Positions 38,793-48,457 of a stretch of 61,588 bases of DNA are shown here, one piece after another; within the stretch, counting starts at the first letter, position 1, and every line of letters begins with the position of its first letter. Position numbers and translations under genes: made by a program. This stretch comes from Prorocentrum cordatum. Lineage: Eukaryota > Sar > Dinophyceae > Prorocentrales > Prorocentraceae. Location: positions 25,001 through 86,588 of the forward strand of contig CAUYUJ010002712.1 of assembly GCA_963575745.1 (NCBI GenBank). Direction: 5' to 3'. The notes below the pieces were generated by a model. The model was not told the origin of the DNA and did not search any database. It saw only the letters and a list, made by a program, of their open reading frames with translations.

Positions 38793-41700
38793 GTGTGCAC
38801 CCGTCGCTGGCCGCGTGGTACGCAGTGCCGCCCCACCCGCCCTACAGCCTCGAAGACGACACCCTCGCGTGGGGACCCATCGCGCTCTGGATTTGCGAGG
38901 CCACCCAACCACCGCGCGGTGAGAACTGGCACAACTTCGTGAAAGGGGAGGCCCACGGAGCGCGCCTCATCTACCCACGGGTCCTGGGCCTCCTCATCCG
39001 CATGGACTGGTGTGCCCCCACCGAAGCTGCCTCCAGGTGCCGTGCCCTCCCACACACCTATGGCATGGGCGACTGTGCGCACGCCCTCCACATTGCCGGC
39101 TTCGATCACCCAGACCTCCGCGAGGCGGCTGAAGCCCGCGACCAGGAGGCAAAGATCTGGCGCCGGCTGGACACCGTGGCAGCGTGGCCACCGCCACAGG
39201 CACTCGACTCGCCAGAGGCAGCGCGAGCATGGGCTACACAGCACTACGACACCGAAGCAGCCACCAGGGCCGACCCAAACCAGCCCCGTCCGCGTGCCTC
39301 GCTTCGCAAGCTCCAGCTGGACCCGCAGCCACTGATCGACCTGGTGTACACTGCCACGGCGCAGGCTGAACCCGAGCGGTGGCAGTCTGACGTACGAGCG
39401 CCGCGCCCCAGCGGCTCCAGCCCTGGGGCCGCGTCTGGCCCATCGCACACCTCTCAGCCAGGTGCCGCCTCGGGACACAGTCCAGACCGCTCGCCGACGG
39501 CATCGGGAGCCGACGACCGCCGTACGCCGTCCCTTATCAGCGGGGCCGCCGCCCTCGCCCGAGGCCATGCTCGCTCACGGCGCTCCGCCTCGCGTTCGTC
39601 ACGGCAGAGCGGCGGCAACTCCGCCTCTGACAGCAGCGACATCGATACGTGGGAGCACATCGAGACGGAAGAGGAGCCGACCGCCTACCACGTCCTCGCC
39701 TTCCACGTCCGCGATGTGCGGTCCCGTGTAAACGCCCCTGGCGTCGAGGTCTGGCTCGACCCAGGCGAGCATCACGATGGCGCCTACCTACCGTGGGGGG
39801 CGACCGTTGTGGGCCACCGCGTTACTGACCCTGCGGTGGCGGGTCGCGATGGCTGGGTCATCCTTCACCACGACCACGGCGACACCACCACCAGGCTCTG
39901 GGCACCGACCCAAGTCCACGTCAAGGCGGACGACACTTGGCGCACGGTCATGATCGCAGCGGACCTGGGGCCCCAGTGGATCCAGCGCCATGCTGACGAC
40001 GCTCGCCTCCCCGCGGAGGCGGTCCGCACTACAGGCCAGTCCTGGTTCGCCGACGTCTGGCCTTTGTGGGATCGACCCCGCCCCCACCCAGACGACGCAG
40101 TCACCGACGAGCAAGCGTTCCCGCCCCTACCAGGACGCTGGATTTGCCTACAGTGCCGATTCCAATGCTGCCAGTATTGTGCTGCCCGCCGCAACACGCA
40201 GCTCGGCACCTCGGGCCATCCCACGTGCCCGGACTGCTCCCTCAGCGGACTGCGTGCACCTATGGACTGGTCCACGGACTACCCTTGCAACAGCTGGACG
40301 TGCGTGTACAGCACCGACGACAGGGCCGCCGACACATGCTGCCTCTCCAGCAGATGCCCGCACCCGCCTCGTCCGCACAGCCTGCTCGACGTCCGTGCCA
40401 CAGGGATGCCTCCGCACATCCTCGCCCGCCAATACGGCAACGCGCCAGCCCAGCACGACCTCATGGAGCCCCCCCGAGCGCCTTCAGGCCCCGGGGGGGA
40501 GCCTCCGCAACCAGGCCAAGCAGGATACCAGGGCCAATGGTATCTTTCACCGAGGCCGCGTCGCGTCCCCAAGCAGGGATTGCCCGACGGCACGAGGCGG
40601 CCACCAGGGTTCACAGGGACGGGGATGCCTGAAGACCCGTCTCCCGACCAACCGCTGTGGAAGGAAGGCTACGTGCTCTTCGGCCCGCACCAGGCCCTCA
40701 ATGAGGATTTCATCTTCAACAAAGCGGTGCGCCGACCTTACTCCCTAGCCATCACCAACATGTACAGGGATCGTGTCACAGTCAGGACCGTCTGCGAGTC
40801 TATCGCCGAGCGCATCCACCCTACCCGCACGCGCTGGCGGGATGTGGTACTGTACTGGGATGCCGAGGGCGGCCCTGGGCCTCAAGCTCTCGACTACGAC
40901 ATGCGCCTCTGTGACGCCATGGTGAGTCGTGCCACGACCGAAGCCGAGTTGAACCCCGACCGCAGCAACCGTGGTAGCTTCTGTCTCTATGGACCAGCGC
41001 ACCAGCGGGCTGTGAACATCACGGTGCTCCCCGAGCCGCAGAACATTGACTTCGTGGAGCATGTACGGCGCTACTCACCTGACGGGGAGACTTACCCAGA
41101 CCATGCCTTCGAGCACGTCTACCAGGGCTGGCGGCGGCCCGACGTGCCGCCCATCCTCCCCGGCACCCGCCCGCTCTCGAGAGCCGACCAGCAGCGCTAC
41201 CAGCAGCGCCAGCAGCGCACCCAGCAGCGCGACCAACGCGACGCAGGTCAGCCGAGCACGCCACGCAACCGCTCTCCTGCGCGCGTCCCGACAGGCGACA
41301 GAGCGGTGTACGGCGGAGGCGCCGCCTACCACCGCGGCCCCATTGGTGCCAGGCCCGCGGCGGCAGGGGCAGCCGCGTCCAGTTACGGCCACGTCCCCCA
41401 CGCCAGGGTGCACCCAGCGGTCGTCGGCTACCCGCGCGCACTCGCGCAGGCTCCCCCACGGGCCATCTCGCCCGCGCCAGGGTCCACGCGTGCCTGGGGC
41501 CATTACCCAGGCCGCCACGACAGCACCGCCAGCAACCAGCCCGCAGTGGCACCCCCTGCGGCTTCAGCCCAGGGGGCTGCATCAAGCCGTGGCAGGACAG
41601 GGCGCCCCGAAGGATGGCGCGAGGCGAACGTGCGTGCCTGGCAACCGCGCCAACACACGCCCCCGCCAAACGTGGCCGCAGCGCTGCGCCCTGCCCAGGC

Positions 41701-42412
41701 AAAACCTGCCCCCCCTGAGCGCGAGCGGCAGCCGCTCGTCCCGCTCGTCCTCACGCACACCCAGGCACACCGCAGCGCCTCCCCGCGGCACAGCGAGGGT
41801 AGTGCCCACCGCGTCAGCCCCCGGCCTGACGCCGTCGACCCTGACCAGGCTGCAGCCTCGGCGGCGGGCGGCACAGGCGGCTCCCGCCCGCCCAGCCCAG
41901 CACCCAGTGCAGCGCCGATCCGCTCCCCCAGCAGGGCGGACTCTGCGCGCGCCAACGCCCAGGCGGCCTCGCCACGTGACCGCCACACGGGCGGGCGCGT
42001 CCCGCGCAGCCGGCCCAGCAGCCGCCACAGCTCGCGCAAGCCCCCTGGGAGTTCCACGAGCTCGCCGCCCCGCGAGACTCAGGCTGACGCCCAAGCCCCC
42101 GAGGTGAGGCCACGTTTCGGTGCCGGCGCCAAAGACCCTAACGAGGTCGACCTCGAGCCGACGCCGTCCACGGATCAGGAGCTGCCACCGCCCACCCGCG
42201 TCGCCCCCCCCGACGAGGCGCCGACCTTCGACCCCTTCCAGAACAAGTACCGCGTCAAGGACCTCGCGGCGGGCTTCGGCGGCGGCTCACCGCTGTCTCC
42301 TCAGAGCCATGGCGGCGCCCCCGCCACCTCTGCCGCTGCCGCGGCAGCGGCGGCCCCGCGTGGAGTCAGCCCTGTCCGCAACGCGAGCCTCACGGCAGCG
42401 GGCATGGACTAG
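38573..42412 (+). CDS. Large ORF with PARP/ART-like domain and CxxC zinc region
   Basis: From about 38620 the frame reads SGETIFPYLTWDL and TPTVFWHGTRGDLAARLAVN (His codon 38675-38677), then NAGRTYVSVHPSLAAWYAVP. H-G-T followed by G-x-x-Y-V-S and a Tyr after a short helix is the PARP/ADP-ribosyltransferase pattern. A cysteine-rich stretch near 40136-40370 (WICLQCRFQCCQYC, CPDCSLSG, CCLSSRCPHPP) should bind zinc. A further folded region at 40640-41130 (GYVLFGPHQALNEDFIFNKA) is unrecognised. The last 400 codons are Pro/Ser/Arg/Gln low complexity. TAG at 42410-42412 is followed by the same frame open to 42817. The start is a frame change inside the preceding ORF, not a proven ATG. Confidence 0.45.
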   Translation: MGAEDSGGNSGETIFPYLTWDLRQPTTDTPTVFWHGTRGDLAARLAVNGGHLLPGPRREAKGRTATNAGRTYVSVHPSLAAWYAVPPHPPYSLEDDTLAWGPIALWICEATQPPRGENWHNFVKGEAHGARLIYPRVLGLLIRMDWCAPTEAASRCRALPHTYGMGDCAHALHIAGFDHPDLREAAEARDQEAKIWRRLDTVAAWPPPQALDSPEAARAWATQHYDTEAATRADPNQPRPRASLRKLQLDPQPLIDLVYTATAQAEPERWQSDVRAPRPSGSSPGAASGPSHTSQPGAASGHSPDRSPTASGADDRRTPSLISGAAALARGHARSRRSASRSSRQSGGNSASDSSDIDTWEHIETEEEPTAYHVLAFHVRDVRSRVNAPGVEVWLDPGEHHDGAYLPWGATVVGHRVTDPAVAGRDGWVILHHDHGDTTTRLWAPTQVHVKADDTWRTVMIAADLGPQWIQRHADDARLPAEAVRTTGQSWFADVWPLWDRPRPHPDDAVTDEQAFPPLPGRWICLQCRFQCCQYCAARRNTQLGTSGHPTCPDCSLSGLRAPMDWSTDYPCNSWTCVYSTDDRAADTCCLSSRCPHPPRPHSLLDVRATGMPPHILARQYGNAPAQHDLMEPPRAPSGPGGEPPQPGQAGYQGQWYLSPRPRRVPKQGLPDGTRRPPGFTGTGMPEDPSPDQPLWKEGYVLFGPHQALNEDFIFNKAVRRPYSLAITNMYRDRVTVRTVCESIAERIHPTRTRWRDVVLYWDAEGGPGPQALDYDMRLCDAMVSRATTEAELNPDRSNRGSFCLYGPAHQRAVNITVLPEPQNIDFVEHVRRYSPDGETYPDHAFEHVYQGWRRPDVPPILPGTRPLSRADQQRYQQRQQRTQQRDQRDAGQPSTPRNRSPARVPTGDRAVYGGGAAYHRGPIGARPAAAGAAASSYGHVPHARVHPAVVGYPRALAQAPPRAISPAPGSTRAWGHYPGRHDSTASNQPAVAPPAASAQGAASSRGRTGRPEGWREANVRAWQPRQHTPPPNVAAALRPAQAKPAPPERERQPLVPLVLTHTQAHRSASPRHSEGSAHRVSPRPDAVDPDQAAASAAGGTGGSRPPSPAPSAAPIRSPSRADSARANAQAASPRDRHTGGRVPRSRPSSRHSSRKPPGSSTSSPPRETQADAQAPEVRPRFGAGAKDPNEVDLEPTPSTDQELPPPTRVAPPDEAPTFDPFQNKYRVKDLAAGFGGGSPLSPQSHGGAPATSAAAAAAAAPRGVSPVRNASLTAAGMD
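39402..39433 (+). repeat. Family B hairpin B10, loop TCCA
   Basis: CGCG plus CCCCAG on the left, unpaired C, GGC, loop TCCA, GCC, then CTGGGG, a bulged C and CGCG. Ten outer pairs. Confidence 0.8.
40469..40499 (+). repeat. Family B-related hairpin with inverted core GCC/GGC
   Basis: Outer CCCCCCCG and CGGGGGGG (8 pairs), internal loop AGC/CC, core GCC, loop TTCA, GGC. A smaller relative with loop TTCT and arms CCAGG/CCTGG lies at 38294-38314. Confidence 0.65.
41552..41576 (+). repeat. Family B hairpin B4
   Basis: CCCCCTG and CAGGGGG (7 pairs) around C, GGC, loop TTCA, GCC. Read in frame as PAASAQG. Confidence 0.8.
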
Positions 42413-42908
42413 GCTCAGCGCCAGGCCACCGACCGCGCCGCTCGCCACGCCCAGCTAGTGGCTGACGCGCTGGCAGGGCGTGCGCCGCCGCAGCCACAGG
42501 GCCCACCGCCCGAGGCGAGCGTGGAGGGCGCACATGAACAAGCTGTTCCAGCTGATGCTGCTCATCACGGCACTGACGGGGCGGGCGCGCCGCCGCAGGA
42601 CGGACCAGCGGTGTCGCGTGCGCAGTATTCGCGCGCGCGCTGTGCCGCTGCCGCGCCACGCTGCCGCCGCTGGTTTGCTTTTGCTCTTGCGCTCGGCAGG
42701 ATGGATCGAGGAGTCGCCTCCCTCTCCCCCTGCTGCCGTCTCACCTTTCCTCCCTCCGCCCCCCATGGTACTGGAGTGAGGAGTTTTTTTTCGAGGCAGT
42801 TTTACCGATGTTTATGACCCCCCCCCGGCGCAGCGTCGACCATGCCTTGCCTACACTTTTGGCCCGACGGCGGCTTCAGCCCCGTCCAAGCCAATCTGCT
42901 GCGACGCC
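42413..42908 (+). other. Readthrough tail of the ART-like ORF and inter-ORF spacer
   Basis: After the TAG at 42410-42412 the same frame is open as AQRQATDRAARHAQLVADAL to a stop at 42815-42817, Ala/Arg-rich and without a domain. The last 90 bases hold hairpin B5 just before the ATG of the endonuclease ORF. Confidence 0.45.
42859..42894 (+). repeat. Family B hairpin B5, upstream of the EN-RT start codon
   Basis: Outer TTGGC/GCCAA and inner GACGG/CCGTC (5 pairs each, 2x3 internal loop), then C, GGC, loop TTCA, GCC. It ends 14 bases before the ATG at 42909. Confidence 0.85.
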
Positions 42909-45003
42909 ATGAGCTCCTACTGTGGCCAAGCCTCCTACCTGGGTGACGGCCAGGCCGCCCTCCACCGTGCGGGGCGTGCTAACCCCAGCTCCACCGACGG
43001 AGATGGGCCAGGTCGCTCCATCCACCTCGTCAGCCTCAACGTCACGAGTCTTCCAGCGAACTGGCCAACCATTACCGCCCTAGGTGTCGACCACAACGCC
43101 GCAGTCATAGCGCTGCAGGGGACCCGTCATGCCAAGCCTACCAGGCAAGCCATCGCCACCAACGCCGCCAATCCACACCACGGAGGATACCAGGCCAGTC
43201 TGGGACCTGACCTGGACCTGGCGCGTGCCCAGCGCAAAGCCGCTCACGGTGGCACGGACCACACGGTCGAGGGCAACACCGGCGCCTCGGGCGGGGTTGC
43301 CATCCTCTCTAAGGACGCCATCGTCGACTCCACCGTCGACGACATTGCGACCTGTATCGCCACCCTCAAGGCCAAGAAACGATGGCACGAGGTCTTCCTC
43401 CCGCTCTGCACCCAGCACCGCCGTAGGCGGCGACGAAACAACCACGGTCCCGCTGGGATCTACATTGCGAGCCTCTACGGGGTCGCTGGAGGGGACAGCA
43501 CCGATATATTTCGGCTTGCTGATTGCGCCGCCGCGAGGGTCGGCTCAGCCCCGTATTTCATTTGTATGGACGCCAACACGAACATCGACGACAATCCACA
43601 CCTTCTGCACATGATGCAGCACGGATGGTCCAACGTCGCTGAAGGCACACCAGACCACACCATGCACACATATGGCAATATCCCTGACTGGGACCGCGTC
43701 ACCAAGTGCCCCCGCACTTCGCGCATCGACTATGTCATCGCCAACCAAGCTGCGCGATCCCTTGTCACCGACTTCTGCTATCTGCGTGACTTGCCAGCGA
43801 AGTCCCTTGTTGGCCTGCAGGTCACACTCGACCTAAGCCGCCTCGATCACACGGCCCCACGCCTTTTGGCCCCCACGCCATACCCTCCAAACGACGGAGC
43901 TCATGAGGACCACGAACTCCAGGCACTAGGGACCCACATCGCCGGACGATACCACGACCGCATGGAGCAGGCTGACGCACGCGACGATGTGGAACGCATG
44001 TTCGCCCTGGGAAACGAGGCCAGCCATGAGTACCATCTCACCCGGCTGCGGGACCTGCCGCCCCCACCGCCAGACCACCCAAAAAAGAAGGCCCCTACCA
44101 TGCACGGGCTCACACCCACGTTCGAGGAGCGACCCGCCGTCCCCCGCGCCTTTCCCACCTACGGAGCTTCCACGATTCACATGAACCGCCTTCGCAAGCT
44201 CCATCGGCAACTTTGCGAGCTTCGCGTCATCGGACTGCACCATCATATAGACTGCCGTGCTATCCCGCCGCACCTGGCGCAACGCATCGACTGCACGTGG
44301 GCCGCGGCCCGCCTTCTCTGCCACAAGCTGCGCCCCACGGCCCTCCTGGCCTTTCCTGACGCCTGGACCCCCGACGTGCCAACGCCTCGCGGAGAGCAGC
44401 TCGATCGTCTGATCCAAAATCTAGACTCGGAGCTGGCGCGACGTGCAAACCGAGCCAAAGCCGAACGCATCAAGATCTGGTCTGAGGGCGTCCGCGAGCC
44501 AAGCGGGCGCAAGGCGGCCATATACGCACGGGCTGCCGACTGCTCGCCCACGGCGTATCTCCGCACGTCTACCACTCCCGACGATGCACAGCTCCACTGC
44601 GACATCACCGCCTTCCACCCTGACCAAGCTAGCACGGACGACAGTGATGCCGACACCGACGCCGGCGGCTTCAGCCCCGGCGACGGTAGCTCGCCCGACA
44701 CGGACAACGACGACGGCCCCATTCGTGGCCCACCACCAGCCCAGGTTCCCGACTCCCTCCCCGCCAACGCTATCGTTGCCAACACCAAAGACATGCTCAA
44801 GCTCATGGTCGACACCTGGGAGCCCATCCTGGCCACGTACCGCGCTCGCGCGGGCCATGACGCCGAAGCTATGCCGACGTGGGCGGACTTCTACGACGAA
44901 TACCGCCAAGAGCTGCCTACGCCATCACCAGCAGCCCCCTTCCACCTTACCGACGACCAACTCATCACTTCATTCGCACCCGTTCACCGCGCCGCGCGGG
45001 GGG
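42909..45003 (+). CDS. LINE-like ORF2, APE-type endonuclease and N-terminal RT region
   Basis: ATG at 42909 opens MSSYCGQASYLGDGQAALHR. The endonuclease/exonuclease/phosphatase fold runs about 43015-43865: IHLVSLNVTSLPANW, VIALQGTRHAKP, GASGGVAILSK, PYFICMDANTNIDD and RTSRIDYVIANQ. It would nick target DNA to prime reverse transcription. The catalytic Glu expected in LQETR is Gly (GGG codon 43119-43121); the D-x-N and SRIDYVI motifs remain. The following 380 codons are an RT-linked helical region with hairpin B6 at 44655-44687. The frame leaves the ancestral one at a G6 run, 44998-45003, where RT continues in the next frame; the nominal ORF runs on to 45362 out of sense. Confidence 0.7.
44655..44687 (+). 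repeat. Family B hairpin B6
   Basis: ACCGACGCCGG and CCGGCGACGGT, 10 pairs and one A:A mismatch, around C, GGC, loop TTCA, GCC. Read in frame as DAGGFSPGDG. Confidence 0.9.
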
Positions 45004-46399
45004 ACTCGACGGCTGGACGACCAAGGAGGCAAAGGAGTTACCCGACGACATCCTTCGCCTCTTCGCCAGCGTCTTACGTGCTATGCAACGCACTGGCTCC
45101 ATCCCCGAGCCCCTCCTGCACGTGCCAAACCCGTGCCTCCGAAAAGGCCGAGGGGAACTCCCGACGGACCAACGGCTTCTCTCGGTTCTTTCCGTGTGGA
45201 TGTATGCGTGGGAGGCGCCGGCCTACCGTGGCCTCGCGACCTGGCGGCAAGGATGGACCCATGCCACGAGCTTCGGCGCCGTTCCCAAAGCCACCATTGG
45301 GGATGTCAGCACTTCTCTCGCCCTGCGCATCGAACGCGCCAGGACTTTACTCCTCCCTTTAGCTGGAGCAGCCCTTGACCGACAGAAGTGCTTCGACTAC
45401 CTCATCACGGACATCTGTCTAAACCTTGCGCTGCACGCGGGGTGCCCACAAGACATCGTTACTGTCCGCCGAAACTTCTACAGACACCACAAACGCTACA
45501 TCCGCATGAACGGAGCGTACTCCAGGGACCTGGCCAGGACAAACGGTCACCTCCAGGGCAGCTCGTGGTCCCTGGATGACATCAATCTGCTCATGTGCGT
45601 GTGGACAAAGAGGCAGCACCGATACGTTCCTCGATCACTCAGCACTACCTTCGTTGACGACAGCAACTCCACTACCCACACCGCTCCTGAGCTGCAGAAA
45701 TCTCTCGACGAAACCGCCAAGTTTGACCGATTCTCCGGTCAACGCGTTCACCCTGGTAAAGTGGCAGGGTGGGCGCTCACCGATGAGCTGCACGCCGCCG
45801 TCACCCAGCTCACACTGGCGGATCGCCCCCTCCGAGTGGTCGATTCCTTCAAGCTCGTCGGGAGTTACATCAACGCCGAGGCAGCGCCGGCTCCAGCCGC
45901 GCTTGACCTCACGGCCACCGCAGACGCCCGTGTGCGGAGGGCGACTATCCGCCTGCCGCGCATTGGCAAGCTCCCGTCGCCGATGCTTATCAAGGCGCGG
46001 CACGCCCGATCCCTGGCCGCCAGCGTCTGAACCACGGGCACCGACATCCAAGCACCATCAGGCCCAGCCAAGACTGCCTACAACCACGCCCTCAAGGCGG
46101 CTATCCGCCCCAAGGGGAACAAGTGGGTCGAGTTCTGGACTCTCATTGCCGTGTGCGTGCCGGGACACGCCCTTGAGATCGACGCCATCACGCAGCGTGA
46201 AGCATTCCTGTGCCTGCGGCGTCAGGTTAACCGCGACGTCACACTCTGCGGGATCGCCAGAGACCTCCAACACCACGTCCAGACCCTGTTTGGCGGAGGA
46301 CCCGTCGGGCGACTCGTCCAGTCGCTCCAGCAGCTCCGATGGACCTGGCCCACATTCGGCATCATGTACGATGACTGGGCTGCCCGATCAGCTGGCTGA
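45000..46399 (+). CDS. LINE-like ORF2, reverse transcriptase domain
   Basis: After the G6 frameshift: GLDGWTTKEAKELPDDILRL, NPCLRKGRGELPTDQRLLSV (motif 1-2 region), motif A AGAALDRQKCFDYL (Asp codon 45377-45379), motif B TNGHLQGSSWSLDDINLLM and motif C TTFVDDSN (FVDD, 45650-45661). All catalytic Asp residues are present. Thumb-like sequence follows (KLVGSYINAEAAPAP). TGA at 46028-46030 interrupts the frame, which continues as KTAYNHALKAAIRPKGNKWV and LIAVCVPGHALEIDAITQRE to 46399. The RT copies element RNA at the nicked target. Neighbouring EN and RNase H place it in a non-LTR (I/R1-like) group, by architecture only. Confidence 0.75.
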
Positions 46400-46740
46400 A
46401 TCTACCCCAAAACGCCTTCCTGCACATGCTGCGGGCCTCACAACGCAGGGCATTTCTGCGGAAGATCAAGCCACGGCGACACGACCTTGGCTACCTCGCC
46501 TCGGTCAGACAGGGCCTTGACCTCTTCGCCAGCACGTGGCTCGCCCGAACCAAAGGAGCAGCCAAATGCACTGCCTGGCAGCTGGTGCTCCTCCTAAACT
46601 ACCTGTCGGGCGGGGACCACACCCAACAGCGACGATCCCGATCCAACACGTCGGCAGACTTCAGCCCCATGTGCCGCTACTGCGACGAGGAAGAGGAAAC
46701 TCAGGAGCACACTGTCCGCGACTGTAAGTGCTGGCCCGAG
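46398..46740 (+). pseudogene. LINE-like ORF2, zinc knuckle segment
   Basis: In a shifted frame: MLRASQRRAFLRKIKPRRHD, LASVRQGLDLFASTWLAR, then SPMCRYCDEEEETQEHTVRDC, a C-x2-C...H-x4-C knuckle typical of the region between RT and RNase H. It would bind nucleic acid. Frame changes on either side (near 46.40 and 46.74 kb) separate it from RT and RNase H. A degenerate family B hairpin (CGGCA/TGCCG, core GAC-TTCA-GCC) overlaps it at 46652-46676. Confidence 0.6.
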
Positions 46741-47545
46741 AAAGAGTTCCTCTCACCACCCTCATCAGTGACGACCAGTGGGCCCGTCTTCCGCCGCACA
46801 CAAGACACTGCGGGCTCTTCGACGAAGACCCGGCCCTCCTCGACCTGCAGGCCGACCTCGCGAGGGACCCGCTGCCACAGCCCATTCCGCGGCCCTCCCC
46901 TGAGGGTGATCCTGCGGCTTCAGCCCAGGACACCTACACCACCTACCTCGACTACGACACTGGTTGGACATGGGTCTATGCTGCCACGGACGGTGCGTGC
47001 ACCAACCAAGCCATCCCATTGCTAGCACGAGCGGGTTACGGCGTCTACTACGGCATCGACCACCGCATGAACTACAGTGCACGCGTTCACGGCCTAACGC
47101 AAAACGCCCAGGTTGCGGAGACCCTTGCCATCGTCCACCTGACGGCGTGTGCCGAACGGCCCGTGCACGTCTTCGTGGACAACCAGGCGGTGGTCGATGG
47201 GTTCCAAAGCATCATCGATGGACATCCAGCGCCGCAGGGCACGCACGCGGAGCTCTGGGAAAAGATCCACCGATGTGTTATGGCCAAGCCCAACATGTTT
47301 CGCGTCGAAAAAATCGCCAGCCAACTGGGAGACCTGGGCATCGACCTTGGGCTCATCGGGCCCATCGCGGAGGAGTTCAACCGTCAGGCCGACGCCCTTG
47401 CCACAGCGGCGGCACGCACGCACAACCTCCCCGACGACATCGTTGAAGCTGCCAAAACACGACATCGCCGAGCGACCGTGCTTCACGGGGTCGCTGTCGC
47501 CATCTACGAGCGCAGACACCGTACTCTGTCGCTCCCACACCGCAG
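46728..47545 (+). CDS. LINE-like ORF2, RNase H domain
   Basis: RNase H fold at about 46965-47420: VYAATDGACTNQAIPLLARA (first Asp in TDG), QNAQVAETLAIVHL (Glu in AET), PVHVFVDNQAVVDGF (Asp in VDN) and EEFNRQADALATAAA (final Asp in QAD). All four acidic residues of the family are present, so the domain could be active. It removes the RNA strand of the RNA-cDNA hybrid. The ORF begins after a frameshift near 46.73 kb and stays open through the downstream A/C-rich tract to a stop at 47889-47891, but protein-like sequence ends by 47545. Hairpin B7 (46905-46934) is read as DPAASAQD. Confidence 0.75.
46905..46934 (+). repeat. Family B hairpin B7
   Basis: GGTG-A-TCCTG and CAGGA-CACC (9 pairs, one bulged A) around C, GGC, loop TTCA, GCC. 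Confidence 0.8.
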
Positions 47546-47555
47546 GGCTGGGTTT

Positions 47556-47880
47556 ACAAACAACAAAAAACAACACAAAACAAAAAAAAAAAAAAAAAAA
47601 AAAACAAAAACAAAAAAACAAAAAAAACACAAAAAAACAAAAAAAAACATCAACACAACACACAAACAAAACAAAAACACAAAAAAAAAAAAAAAAACTA
47701 AAAAAAAAAAAAATAAAAAAAAAAAAAAAAACAAAAAAAAAAATAAAACCAAACAAAAACAACACATAAAAAAAAAAGAAAAAAAAAAAAAAAAAAACAA
47801 AAACAACACAAAGAAAAGCAAAAAACAAACGAAACCAAAAGCAAAAAAAAAACAAAAAGAAAAAAAACAACACACAAAAC
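47556..47880 (+). repeat. A/C-rich tract, candidate decayed poly(A) tail of ORF2
   Basis: About 320 bases of A with scattered C, very few T or G. It directly follows the end of RNase H, where a LINE 3' tail would be. It is stop-free in one frame as Lys/Asn/Thr/Gln, a by-product of composition. Confidence 0.75.
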
Positions 47881-47902
47881 AGACGGCCTGATACTCAGCA
47901 AA

Positions 47903-48451
47903 ATGGAACCAAACCCCCTGCTGTCGGACCAGGCACCACCCGCGGCTGGACCAGACATCCCGCAGAACCCGGACGAGCTCTGGGCCGAGGCCCAACGGGC
48001 GATGTACGACGACCAGGAGGACGACCCGTTCGGCTTCGGCGGGGGACTAGACTTCCTGGACGACGGGCCAGCCAGCGCCAACCTTGCCCCGTCGGGCATC
48101 CGCACGACGCCCACCTCGACTCCGCCACCGAGAGCCGCACCGCACCCACATGATGACGTCGCTCACCTCCAAGACGCCGACGAGGACTTTTATGACCCCC
48201 TCGGATTGGGTGACAGCATAGACGACGTCCCGCCGACACCCCATGCTGCCGACGATGCCGCTTCATCGAGTCGCCACCCGGTCACGCGGCCGACCTCTGA
48301 GCCCTCGCACGGCATCATGATTGGTCCCTCCGTGCCACCAACCCCGTCCCCCCACCAGCGCCAGCCCGCGGGGGCGGCTTCAGCCCCCCCGCAGGGCACT
48401 GAGCCCGTCAGACCGTCGCGCCCCGTCCACGCTCCTACTGTTGCCAGATAA
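47903..48451 (+). CDS. Small acidic ORF downstream of the A/C tract
   Basis: ATG at 47903 (MEPNPLLSDQAPPAAGPDIP), 182 codons, TAA at 48449-48451. Rich in Asp/Pro/Ser: YDDQEDDPFGFGGGLDFLDD, ADEDFYDPLGLGDSIDDVPP. No domain recognised; low-complexity acidic proteins like this can be transactivators or gag-like linkers, but nothing here shows which. It carries hairpin B8, read as GAASAP, and shares composition with the ORFs upstream, so I place it in the same element lineage. Confidence 0.4.
   Translation: MEPNPLLSDQAPPAAGPDIPQNPDELWAEAQRAMYDDQEDDPFGFGGGLDFLDDGPASANLAPSGIRTTPTSTPPPRAAPHPHDDVAHLQDADEDFYDPLGLGDSIDDVPPTPHAADDAASSSRHPVTRPTSEPSHGIMIGPSVPPTPSPHQRQPAGAASAPPQGTEPVRPSRPVHAPTVAR
48364..48397 (+). 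repeat. Family B hairpin B8
   Basis: GCCCGCGGGGG and CCCCCGCAGGGC, 11 pairs with one bulged A, around C, GGC, loop TTCA, GCC. Confidence 0.85.
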
Positions 48452-48457
48452 GCACAA

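Noticed and set aside
40469-40499. Counting the GCC-TTCA-GGC hairpins as full family B members
   Set aside because: They share loop and architecture but the core is inverted and the unpaired C is not in the same place, so they are listed only as related.
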